From Neisseriaceae bacterium (GTDB lineage Bacteria; Pseudomonadota; Gammaproteobacteria; Burkholderiales; Neisseriaceae): a DNA stretch of 6,547 nucleotides. Both the position numbers and the translations under genes were made by a program. Each line of letters begins with the position of its first letter. Within the stretch, counting starts at the first letter, position 1. A model generated the notes under the pieces. It saw only the letters and a list, made by a program, of their open reading frames with translations. It had not been told where the DNA came from and did not search any database. Below, piece by piece: positions 1 through 6,016 of this stretch. Location of the stretch: the NCBI GenBank assembly GCA_017446355.1, contig JAFSQZ010000155.1, positions 1 to 6,547 of the forward strand, written 5' to 3'.

Positions 1-1070
1 AAGAGTAAATCTCCAATATTTTCACTTTTTACAGGATAATCTTCTTTGGTTAAAAGTACATCAATATATTCATTTCCACCAATAGCCGCAGCTTCTGCTT
101 GGGTTTGATTGGAAATGTAAAAAATTTTGTATCCCGCTTTTTTAGCAAGTTTCAATAAATGCGTATTTTGACTTAAATTTTGTTGAATATTTTGTGGGTG
201 ATACGCAATATTAAAAAATAATGGTAATGAATTTTTTGTCAAAATTGAACTTGAAAATCCTTGTTTTATAACAAAATTTTCGTTTTTTTCAAAAATTTCT
301 TTTAATTTTGGTGTTGTATTGCGTTCATAACCTAAAAGTCCAATGTGTGCAGCATTAACAGATTCGCCTAAAATAAGAATAACATTTTTATCTTCATTTT
401 TAGGATTGAATTTTATGGTTCTTTGGGCAAATTGTGGAATAGTTACTTTATCTTGTTTAAGATATATAAAAAAATACGCACTAAAAATTCTTAAATCATT
501 ATAAGGCATAAAACTATTACTAATCGGTAAGAAATTACTGATTTTTGGTGTTTTAAATGTGGCTTTATAGGGTAAATAAGATAATAAAATGACAATGAAA
601 AATAAACCTATAAAACTTTTTTTGAAATTGATTTTAATATAGGCAAAAATACACACAGCATATATCAATATAATAAACAGAATATGCCATAATCCATTGG
701 GTAAAAAACTTTTGGCAGTTTGCCAAATTTCACCCACTTCATCAAACATTAAATGCAAAGAATATACATTAAGATGCGTTTGAAAATAAAATAAATGAGA
801 AAAACTAATGATTTCCATTATAGCGAAGAATACTAAAATGAAAACAGCAATAGAAGTAGGTCTTACCAAAGGTAAAATTAAACTCACCAAAAGAAAAGAA
901 ACAACAAATACTAATTGAAATGTGGGTTGATAAAAGTCATATAAAAGACTAAAAAATAAACTGGGCAATATAAATATACTCAAAGTGAGTAAAAAAAGAA
1001 TCAGATATTTCCAACCAAAACGTTTACCGCCACCGTGCGCAGGATTTTTGGCTAAATGCCAAAATTTCAC
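1..1070 (-). CDS. Phosphoethanolamine transferase-like membrane enzyme (sulfatase fold), C-terminus off the left edge
   Basis: Partial: 356 codons are visible out of about 500-550 usual for the family. About five hydrophobic segments (roughly residues 19-44, 50-70, 74-96, 125-146 and 150-168) are followed by a soluble domain that opens with VILILGES (residues 230-237) and then GYERNTTPKL. This is the start of the alkaline-phosphatase/sulfatase-fold domain of EptA/CptA/Lpt-type enzymes. By family analogy Ser237 is the nucleophile that carries phosphoethanolamine from phosphatidylethanolamine to lipid A or lipooligosaccharide on the periplasmic side of the inner membrane. The acceptor sugar or phosphate cannot be told from sequence, so no symbol is given. 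The start is uncertain. No ATG lies in frame until residue 85, which would remove the first membrane segments. GTG at 1070-1068 is the best in-frame start but lacks a Shine-Dalgarno sequence. An ATG at 1152-1150 with a good ribosome site is out of frame because of a 7-bp repeat. The gene is far more AT-rich than its neighbours, which suggests transfer. Confidence 0.82.
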   Translation of the reverse strand, partial: MKFWHLAKNPAHGGGKRFGWKYLILFLLTLSIFILPSLFFSLLYDFYQPTFQLVFVVSFLLVSLILPLVRPTSIAVFILVFFAIMEIISFSHLFYFQTHLNVYSLHLMFDEVGEIWQTAKSFLPNGLWHILFIILIYAVCIFAYIKINFKKSFIGLFFIVILLSYLPYKATFKTPKISNFLPISNSFMPYNDLRIFSAYFFIYLKQDKVTIPQFAQRTIKFNPKNEDKNVILILGESVNAAHIGLLGYERNTTPKLKEIFEKNENFVIKQGFSSSILTKNSLPLFFNIAYHPQNIQQNLSQNTHLLKLAKKAGYKIFYISNQTQAEAAAIGGNEYIDVLLTKEDYPVKSENIGDLL

Positions 1071-1110
1071 TTTCAGGCTGCTGAAAGATAAGAAAAAAGA
1101 AATTATGCAG

Positions 1111-1152
1111 TTATGATTGTTTGCTGGTTGCTGGTTGCTGGTTGCACAGCAT
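1111..1152 (-). other. Short out-of-frame leader ORF upstream of the transferase, possible alternative start
   Basis: ATG at 1152-1150 is preceded by AAAGG seven bases upstream, a better ribosome site than the one at the GTG start of the transferase. It opens a 13-codon frame that crosses the heptamer repeat and ends in TAA at 1113-1111. A second in-frame ATG lies at 1167-1165, with AAGGAT almost touching it. Counting frames, removing one 7-bp unit (or adding two) would join this ATG to the transferase with no intervening stop, adding about 25 residues. This is seen in the sequence; that it is actually used as a translation switch is inference. Confidence 0.4.
1121..1145. repeat. Heptanucleotide tandem repeat (TTGCTGG)3 plus TTGC
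   Basis: Three perfect copies of TTGCTGG followed by TTGC; on the transferase strand the unit reads CCAGCAA. It lies about 50 bp upstream of the likely GTG start of the minus-strand transferase. Because seven is not a multiple of three, a change in copy number shifts the frame of any translation crossing it. The copy number is low for efficient slippage. Confidence 0.85.
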
Positions 1153-1230
1153 TATACTACCTTTCATATCCTTATAAATCCTATATTATTGAAAATATTA
1201 ATAAAAATGCTTTTATCCATAAAAACCAAA

Positions 1231-1404
1231 CCTAGTTTCAGGTTGCCTGAAACCTTTGCAAAACCCTACTTTATACTATTCGTCATTTTGACCTTGAACG
1301 AAGTGAAAGGGAAAAATCTTTATCAAACAAAGAATGAGATTCTTCACTTTTCTGCGAAAAGTTCAGAATGACAAGTTTTGCAAAGGTTTTAGACTGAAAC
1401 TTGG
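1231..1404. repeat. MITE-like element with terminal inverted repeats that contain a DUS variant
   Basis: The left end (1231-1264) and the complement of the right end (1375-1404) match almost throughout. Both begin CCWAGTTTCAG and end CTRAAACCTTTGCAAAAC; AACCTTTGCAAAAC at 1251-1264 is a perfect 14-bp match to its partner at 1375-1388. The left end carries AGGTTGCCTGAA (1240-1251), one base off a DUS. The right end has lost about four bases of it. There is no transposase gene and no clear target duplication. From memory, ends resembling ACCTTTGCAAAA occur on IS5-group elements of Neisseria, which would make this a non-autonomous derivative; I could not check this. Confidence 0.6.
1282..1372. 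repeat. Imperfect inverted repeat nested inside the MITE-like element
   Basis: GTCATTTTGA at 1282-1291 pairs, with one mismatch, with TCAGAATGAC at 1363-1372. The arms continue imperfectly inward to AAAATCTT (about 1313-1320) and GAGATTCTTC (about 1335-1344). The pattern resembles a widespread class of dispersed bacterial palindromes of the form GTCATTCTGA...GAATCTC. It also accounts for the apparent open frame across this stretch, which is not a gene. Confidence 0.55.
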
Positions 1405-1415
1405 AATTTTACCAT

Positions 1416-1523
1416 CATTGCAAAGTTTGCCAAACAAACGGTAGCAATCTCTTAACAACAAAGAGCAAAACGCTTTAAATTAGGAGATTGCTACAATTTA
1501 GCGTTGCCAAACTTCGCAATAAC
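1416..1523. repeat. Second dispersed inverted-repeat element
   Basis: GTAGCAATCTC at 1441-1451 is the exact complement of GAGATTGCTAC at 1484-1494. The outer arms, 1417-1433 and 1504-1520, pair in 15 of 17 positions. The arms are about 36-40 bp with a short AT-rich centre. The pattern resembles the common dispersed palindrome CATTGCGA...GCAATCTC, here decayed. The rest of the spacer, 1524-1672, is AT-rich; I see nothing in it beyond a partial DUS (TTTTCAGGCT) at about 1538-1548. Confidence 0.55.
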
Positions 1524-1672
1524 AAATAGAAAAAGATGTTTTCAGGCTAGATGAGTTAAAGAAAAAGTTTCAAATCTTATACCAACGTGTTGTTTAAAGT
1601 TTAAAAAAGTGTACACAACGCTAGGATTTTCTACATTTAAAAATACAGTAAACAAGAAAAATCAAACGCAAC

Positions 1673-1687
1673 ACGCTATAATAGCGT
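1673..1687 (+). promoter_or_regulatory. Perfect palindrome overlapping a TATAAT box upstream of ubiA
   Basis: ACGCTATAATAGCGT is a 15-bp palindrome around a central A and contains a consensus -10 hexamer at 1677-1682. It would place a transcription start near 1689, leaving a leader of about 22 bases before the ubiA ATG. No good -35 box lies 16-18 bases upstream. The run of T after it also gives it the look of an intrinsic terminator, but no plus-strand gene upstream would need one. A promoter or operator is the more likely reading. Confidence 0.35.
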
Positions 1688-1711
1688 TTTTTGACTTTGG
1701 ATAAACGCTCA

Positions 1712-2584
1712 ATGAATACTACTGTTTTGCGTCAAAAAATAGAAATTTATGCACAACTGATGCGTGCTGATAAACCGATAGGCACTTTGCTTTTGCTGTG
1801 GCCAACATTTGTTGCGCTATGGATTGCCGCCGAAGGTCGTCCTGATGGTGCCGTATTTTTGGCATTTTTGTTGGGTACATTTTTAATGCGTAGCGCAGGT
1901 TGCGTGATAAACGATTGGGCCGACAGAAACTATGATGGTTTTGTGGAACGCACCAAAAATCGTCCATTTGCAACAGGTAAAGTCAGTGCTAAAGAAGCAT
2001 TTTGGTTGGTGATGGTTTTATTTGTGTTGGCATTATTTTGTTTAATTCCGCTGAACGCATTTGCACGTTGGCTGAGTTTACCTGCGCTGTTTTTGGCAGC
2101 AACCTACCCTTTTATGAAACGTTTTTTCCCTGTGCCACAACTTTATTTAGGAGCGGCATATGCTTTCGGCATTCCGATGGCGTTTGCGGCGGTTCAAAAT
2201 CACATTCCAATGATTGCTTGGGTGATTTATCTTGCCAGTATTTGTTGGACATTGGCTTACGATACGTTTTACGCCATTTCTGATAAACCTGATGATTTAA
2301 AATTGGGCATTAAAACGTCTGCTATTACGTTTGGTGATTTAGACGTAGAAATGTGTATGCTCTTTTACGCTTTATTTGATTTATTATTGCTTTATGCAGG
2401 TTATATGCTTGGCGCACATTGGTTTTATTGGTGTGCGTGGTTGCTAATGATTTTTTGGCAATGGCAACATTATCTGCGTACACAATCGCGCGACCGTATG
2501 GCGTGTTTTTTGGTTTTTTTGGACAACAATAAAATCGGTTGGCTTTGGTTTACCGCTATTTTGGCGCATTATGCTATGCGTTAA
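1712..2584 (+). CDS. ubiA: 4-hydroxybenzoate octaprenyltransferase UbiA
   Basis: An integral inner-membrane enzyme that attaches the polyprenyl chain to 4-hydroxybenzoate, the first membrane-bound step of ubiquinone synthesis. Of 290 residues, the N-terminus RADKPIGTLLLLWPT (18-32) is typical of the family. Both Mg-diphosphate-binding Asp motifs are present: NDWADRNYD at 67-75, followed by the conserved ERTKNRP, and YDTFYAISDKPDD at 183-195, with Asp184, Asp191 and Asp195. Many hydrophobic segments cover the rest, and the length is normal. I chose ATG 1712 because the protein then begins like its relatives. An in-frame TTG at 1691 would add seven residues but would lie almost on the putative transcription start. 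GGATA at 1699-1703 is a modest ribosome site. Unlike in E. coli, no ubiC lies directly upstream. Confidence 0.95.
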   Translation: MNTTVLRQKIEIYAQLMRADKPIGTLLLLWPTFVALWIAAEGRPDGAVFLAFLLGTFLMRSAGCVINDWADRNYDGFVERTKNRPFATGKVSAKEAFWLVMVLFVLALFCLIPLNAFARWLSLPALFLAATYPFMKRFFPVPQLYLGAAYAFGIPMAFAAVQNHIPMIAWVIYLASICWTLAYDTFYAISDKPDDLKLGIKTSAITFGDLDVEMCMLFYALFDLLLLYAGYMLGAHWFYWCAWLLMIFWQWQHYLRTQSRDRMACFLVFLDNNKIGWLWFTAILAHYAMR

Positions 2585-2586
2585 AA

Positions 2587-2621
2587 ATTTCAGGCAGCCT
2601 GAAACAAGTGCTGCCTGAAAT
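2587..2621. terminator. DUS-containing stem-loop just after ubiA
   Basis: ATTTCAGGCAGC (2587-2598) pairs perfectly with GCTGCCTGAAAT (2610-2621) around an 11-base loop, starting two bases after the ubiA stop. Neisseriaceae often use inverted uptake sequences as terminators. On the plus strand no T run follows the stem; on the minus strand a T run does. Efficiency as a ubiA terminator is therefore uncertain, and read-through into glnS is possible. Confidence 0.5.
2592..2603 (+). repeat. DNA uptake sequence AGGCAGCCTGAA
   Basis: A full 12-mer of the Kingella-type uptake sequence, embedded in the larger near-palindrome TTTCAGGCAGCCTGAAA. It also forms one arm of the stem-loop after ubiA. Uptake sequences mark DNA for preferential import by the type IV pilus competence machinery of Neisseriaceae. 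Confidence 0.85.
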
Positions 2622-2640
2622 ACTGACTTTACAGTACAAT
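2611..2640 (+). promoter_or_regulatory. Weak candidate promoter for glnS
   Basis: TACAAT at 2635-2640 matches five of six bases of a -10 box. CTGCCT at 2611-2616, 18 bases upstream, is only a three-of-six -35 match and overlaps the stem-loop arm. It would give a leader of about 50 bases before glnS. No other candidate in the short gap is better. Confidence 0.25.
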
Positions 2641-2651
2641 CACGCTTTTTC

Positions 2652-2663
2652 AGGCAGCCTGAA
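2652..2663 (+). repeat. DNA uptake sequence AGGCAGCCTGAA
   Basis: A second complete copy in the ubiA-glnS gap, again inside the palindrome TTTCAGGCAGCCTGAAA (2648-2664). It stands alone rather than pairing with a neighbouring arm, and would lie within the glnS leader if the promoter at 2635 is used. Confidence 0.85.
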
Positions 2664-2695
2664 ATCTTATTTTTCTTTTGGGATAGATACAAAAA

Positions 2696-4375
2696 ATGTT
2701 AAATAAAGAACAATTTGCAGACAATCATTTTATTCGCACCATTATTGAAGAAGATTTAAAAAACGGTAAACACACCGCCATTCAAACCCGTTTTCCCCCA
2801 GAACCAAACGGTTATTTGCACATCGGTCATGCCAAATCTATTTGTTTAAATTTTGGTTTGGCTTATGTTTACGATGGCGCGTGTAATTTACGTTTTGATG
2901 ACACCAATCCCGAAAAAGAAAATCAAGAATATGTGGATTCCATTAAAGAAGACGTGCAATGGTTAGGCTTTCAATGGGCAGGTGAACCACGCTATGCATC
3001 AGATTATTTTGACCAATTGTTTGAATTTGCAGTTGGCTTAATTAAAGATGGCAAAGCGTATGTAGACGATTTAAGTGCAGATGAAATGCGCGAATATCGT
3101 GGCACACTCACCCAAGCAGGTAAAGAAAGTCCTTATCGCAACCGTAGTGTTGAAGAAAATTTAGATTTATTTATGCGTATGAAAAACGGTGAATTTCTAG
3201 ATGGTAGCAAAACCTTGCGCCTAAAAATTGATATGGCATCTGGTAATGTTAATATGCGCGACCCTGTGATTTACCGCATTCGCCGTGCGCATCACCACAA
3301 AACAGGTGATAAATGGTGTATTTACCCAATGTATGATTACACGCATTGTATTTCCGATGCCATTGAAAACATCACGCATTCTTTGTGTACACTTGAATTT
3401 GAAGCGCATCGTCCACTTTATGACTGGGTTTTGGAAAATATTCCAACCCCATCAAAACCCCATCAATACGAGTTTTCACGTTTGGAATTACTGTATTCCA
3501 TCACATCAAAACGCAAACTGAATCAATTGGTGAGCGAGAAATACGTTAACGGCTGGGACGACCCACGAATGCCAACGATTTCAGGTATGCGCCGTCGTGG
3601 TTACACGCCAGAAGGTTTGCGTTTATTTGCCAAACGTGTAGGCATTTCCAAATCTGAAAACGTAGTAGATATTAGCGTGTTAGAAGGGGCAATCCGTGAA
3701 GAATTAGAAGATTCTGCACCACGTATGATGGCTGTATTAAATCCATTAAAAGTAACGCTGACTAATTTTGAAACAGGTAAAACATTGAGCCGTCGCCACG
3801 CATACCACCCCAATCACGAAGAAATGGGCGACCGTGAACTTACCATCAATCCTACCATCTACATTGAGCGTGATGATTTTAGTGAACACCCCCCAAAAGG
3901 TTGGCAACGTTTAACGTTAGGTGGTGAAGTCAGATTGCGATACAGCTACATCATTAAATGTGATGAAGTCATCAAAGATGAAAACGGACAAATCATTGAA
4001 TTAAAATGCAGTATTGACCACGACACTTTGGGTAAAAAACCAGAAGGACGAAAAGTAAAAGGCGTGATTCATTGGCTTTCTACCGAACACGCTGTGCCTG
4101 CAACGGTGCGTTTATATGACCGTTTATTCACAACAGAACGTCCTGATGCGATGCGCGGTGAAAATGGCGAATATTTACCTTTCACTGATTTTATCAATCC
4201 AAACTCTGTTGCAGAAATCACCGCTTGGGTTGAGCCTGTTGCCAACACATTAAACAAGGAAAGTCATTGGCAATTTGAGCGTTTAGGTTATTTTGTTACC
4301 GACCGCTACGACCATCAATCAGACAAACCTGTTTTTAATAAAACCGTTGGTTTAAAAGATACTTGGCAAAAATAA
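2696..4375 (+). CDS. glnS: Glutaminyl-tRNA synthetase GlnRS
   Basis: A cytoplasmic class I aminoacyl-tRNA synthetase that charges tRNA-Gln with glutamine using ATP. At 559 residues it is close to the E. coli enzyme (about 554) and aligns with it along its length. The Rossmann catalytic domain opens with RFPPEPNGYLHIGHAKS, with the HIGH motif at 42-45. The second ATP-binding loop is TSKRK at 270-274, where E. coli has MSKRK. Family hallmarks such as LRFDDTNP, WCIYPMYDYTHCISD and GWDDPRMPTISG are intact. The C-terminal part is the two beta-barrel anticodon-binding domain, ending NKTVGLKDTWQK. ATG 2696 is the natural start: the protein then begins like its relatives, and a weak GGGAT lies about 11 bases upstream. 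It follows ubiA on the same strand by 111 bases and converges on hemN. Confidence 0.98.
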   Translation: MLNKEQFADNHFIRTIIEEDLKNGKHTAIQTRFPPEPNGYLHIGHAKSICLNFGLAYVYDGACNLRFDDTNPEKENQEYVDSIKEDVQWLGFQWAGEPRYASDYFDQLFEFAVGLIKDGKAYVDDLSADEMREYRGTLTQAGKESPYRNRSVEENLDLFMRMKNGEFLDGSKTLRLKIDMASGNVNMRDPVIYRIRRAHHHKTGDKWCIYPMYDYTHCISDAIENITHSLCTLEFEAHRPLYDWVLENIPTPSKPHQYEFSRLELLYSITSKRKLNQLVSEKYVNGWDDPRMPTISGMRRRGYTPEGLRLFAKRVGISKSENVVDISVLEGAIREELEDSAPRMMAVLNPLKVTLTNFETGKTLSRRHAYHPNHEEMGDRELTINPTIYIERDDFSEHPPKGWQRLTLGGEVRLRYSYIIKCDEVIKDENGQIIELKCSIDHDTLGKKPEGRKVKGVIHWLSTEHAVPATVRLYDRLFTTERPDAMRGENGEYLPFTDFINPNSVAEITAWVEPVANTLNKESHWQFERLGYFVTDRYDHQSDKPVFNKTVGLKDTWQK

Positions 4376-4382
4376 TCAATCC

Positions 4383-4433
4383 AAACAAACGCTGCCTGAA
4401 AAGTTTTATCGCTTTTTCAGGCAGCGTTTGTTT
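4383..4433. terminator. Bidirectional DUS-derived terminator between glnS and hemN
   Basis: A perfect 20-bp inverted repeat (4383-4402 with 4414-4433) around an 11-base loop, seven bases after the glnS stop. Each arm contains GCTGCCTGAA, ten bases of the uptake sequence, preceded by AAACAAAC. T-rich ends lie on both strands (GTTTGTTT on one, the complement of the A-rich left flank on the other). This suits termination of both convergent genes; hemN ends about 50 bases further on. Confidence 0.85.
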
Positions 4434-4484
4434 AAAATGATGCAAAAAGTAAAACAATACGTAACAAAGATTTTTGGTTTTGTG

Positions 4485-5879
4485 TTACACCGTTTGCGAA
4501 TATTTCGCTGTGGTTTCTTTGTGGCGAAGATAATAATCCATCACCATTGCGATATTGCGAATTAAGAAACGACCTTTTGGGGTAACACTTAATTGTGTAC
4601 CGTTTAATTGCAACAAACCTTTTTCGGCTAATTGTGCAAATTCTTGCAATTCCACCGCAAAATAATCTTCTACTTTTTGGTTTTCAGGCAGCTTGTGTTG
4701 ATAATCGGCAAAATTCAAAGCAAAGCGACACATTAAATCTTGAATGATTTCGCGACGCAACACATCGTCTTCGTTTAAAGCAAAACCACGCATAACAGGT
4801 AATTGATTGTTGTCTAATTCAGCGTAATAATCTTCCAATTCGCGTTGATTTTGGCTGTATGTATTCCCTACTTTGCTGATACTGGAAACGCCAATGGCGA
4901 TTAAATCACAGTCTGCGTGTGTGGAATAACCTTGAAAGTTGCGTTGCAAACGTCCTTCTTGCAAAGCAATGGCTAATTCATCTTCTGGCTTGGCAAAGTG
5001 ATCCATACCAATGAACACATAACCTTTATCATTAAGAAGTTGCACGGCGTATTGCAAAATATCCAGTTTTTCTTCGCTGCTGGGTACGGCTTCGGTATCA
5101 ATACGGCGTTGAGGTTTAAAAATATGGGGCAAATGTGCGTAATGATACAACGCCAAACGGTCTGGATTAAGTGATAACACGGTTTGCAAAGTTGGTTCAA
5201 TACTTTGTACCGATTGATGGGGTAAACCATAAATTAAATCCACGCTCACGGATTTAAAACCTGCTTCACGTGCAGCATCAATAACGGTTTTGGTTTCTTC
5301 ATAACTTTGCACACGATTAACGGCTTTTTGTACTTTCGGATCAAAATCTTGAATGCCCACACTCATACGATTAAAACCCAATTTTGCCAATTGGAATACA
5401 TCATCGCGACTGACTTTGCGTGGGTCAATTTCAATAGAATATTCGCCATCGTCCATCAATTCAAAATGTTCCCCAATCATTTGAAACACACGTTCTAATT
5501 GATGGTTGGTCAAAAAAGTTGGCGTACCACCACCAAAATGCAGTTGTGCCAAAGGATGTTTGCCGTGTAAATGTGGTTTCAGTAAAACCAACTCTTTTTC
5601 TAAATAAGCCAAATATTCATCGGCTTTGGCTTTGTCTTTGGTGGCAACTTTGTTACAGCCACAATAAAAACAAATCGTGTTGCAAAAAGGAATGTGAATA
5701 TACAAAGAAACAGGTTGTTTATCTTGACTTAACACTTTATCTAAATTCGCCACATATTCAGGCTGCCTGAAACCTTGATGAAAACGATCAGCAGTTGGAT
5801 AGGAAGTATAACGTGGACCATTGCTGGGTAAACTGGCAATCAATTGACGGTCAAATTCAAAAATAGGGAATGTTTTCAT
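4485..5879 (-). CDS. hemN: Oxygen-independent coproporphyrinogen III oxidase HemN
   Basis: A radical-SAM enzyme that oxidatively decarboxylates coproporphyrinogen III to protoporphyrinogen IX without oxygen, so it serves haem synthesis under anaerobic or microaerobic conditions in the cytoplasm. At 464 residues it is full length (E. coli about 457) and aligns throughout with a four-residue offset. The cluster motif is C66-x3-C70-x2-C73 plus the adjacent C75, as in true HemN rather than HemW/HutW relatives. Tyr60 precedes it in SLYIHIPF. GGGTP lies at 116-120, SIEIDPR at 147-153 with Glu149, and Arg188 and Asp213 (DLIYGLP) match SAM-site residues of the E. coli enzyme. The N-terminal GPRYTSYPT trip-wire region is present. 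The start ATG 5879 gives the expected N-terminus, but no clear Shine-Dalgarno precedes it. The gene is divergent from fnr across an FNR box, so anaerobic induction is likely. Confidence 0.97.
   Translation of the reverse strand: MKTFPIFEFDRQLIASLPSNGPRYTSYPTADRFHQGFRQPEYVANLDKVLSQDKQPVSLYIHIPFCNTICFYCGCNKVATKDKAKADEYLAYLEKELVLLKPHLHGKHPLAQLHFGGGTPTFLTNHQLERVFQMIGEHFELMDDGEYSIEIDPRKVSRDDVFQLAKLGFNRMSVGIQDFDPKVQKAVNRVQSYEETKTVIDAAREAGFKSVSVDLIYGLPHQSVQSIEPTLQTVLSLNPDRLALYHYAHLPHIFKPQRRIDTEAVPSSEEKLDILQYAVQLLNDKGYVFIGMDHFAKPEDELAIALQEGRLQRNFQGYSTHADCDLIAIGVSSISKVGNTYSQNQRELEDYYAELDNNQLPVMRGFALNEDDVLRREIIQDLMCRFALNFADYQHKLPENQKVEDYFAVELQEFAQLAEKGLLQLNGTQLSVTPKGRFLIRNIAMVMDYYLRHKETTAKYSQTV
4683..4694 (-). 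repeat. Near-match uptake sequence inside hemN
   Basis: The minus strand reads AAGCTGCCTGAA, 11 of 12 bases of the AGGCTGCCTGAA dialect. It encodes the KLPEN stretch near the C-terminal part of HemN, which fits a variable linker where such a motif could be tolerated. Confidence 0.6.
5760..5771 (+). repeat. Complete uptake sequence inside hemN coding region
   Basis: The plus strand reads AGGCTGCCTGAA; the minus strand of the same near-palindrome reads AGGCAGCCTGAA. It encodes the FRQPE stretch (residues 37-41) of HemN, in a non-conserved part between GPRYTSYPT and the radical-SAM core. Confidence 0.8.
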
Positions 5880-5899
5880 GGTTTGTATTCGTTTAAGGT

Positions 5900-5928
5900 T
5901 TGGTTTAATGTAAAAAGTTTGCTAGAAT
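5900..5928 (+). promoter_or_regulatory. Candidate fnr promoter upstream of the FNR box
   Basis: TTGGTT at 5900-5905 and TAGAAT at 5923-5928 are separated by 17 bases; the -10 matches five of six and the -35 three of six. Transcription would start near 5934, placing the FNR box at about +13 to +26, where bound FNR would block it. This would give negative autoregulation, as known for E. coli fnr. A second possible -10, TATTAT at 5986-5991, would instead place the box near -44 and give activation. Confidence 0.35.
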
Positions 5929-5946
5929 GCGCTTGATTTTGGTTGT

Positions 5947-5960
5947 TTGATTTATATCAA
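5947..5960. promoter_or_regulatory. Perfect FNR-binding site between hemN and fnr
   Basis: TTGATTTATATCAA matches the FNR consensus TTGAT-N4-ATCAA at every defined base. Its centre lies about 74 bases before the hemN start and 63 before the fnr start. It is well placed to control both divergent genes: activation of hemN is expected from the E. coli precedent, and the effect on fnr depends on which promoter is used. The symmetric site does not reveal direction. Confidence 0.85.
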
Positions 5961-6016
5961 GTAAGTAGACCAAAACATAAAATCCTATTATACATTAGTT
6001 CACAATTGATTTACCT

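Noticed and set aside
1117..1371. Open reading frame of 84 codons on the plus strand
   Set aside because: It runs through the heptamer and the inverted-repeat element, has no recognisable protein features, and its C-terminal half is simply a translation of the dispersed palindrome.
1673..1692. Intrinsic terminator (hairpin plus T run) before ubiA
   Set aside because: There is no plus-strand gene upstream to terminate and the stem is only six pairs with a three-base loop; a promoter or operator explains it better.
1691..1711. TTG start giving UbiA seven extra residues
   Set aside because: The extra residues are not family-like, there is no ribosome site for TTG, and ATG 1712 gives the usual UbiA N-terminus.
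2002..2283. Alternative-frame and antisense open frames inside ubiA, glnS and hemN
   Set aside because: All overlap strongly conserved genes in other frames and show no recognisable domains.
4461..4487. Inverted repeat GTAACA...TGTTAC at the hemN stop
   Set aside because: Only six pairs with a long loop, overlapping the hemN stop codon; likely chance.
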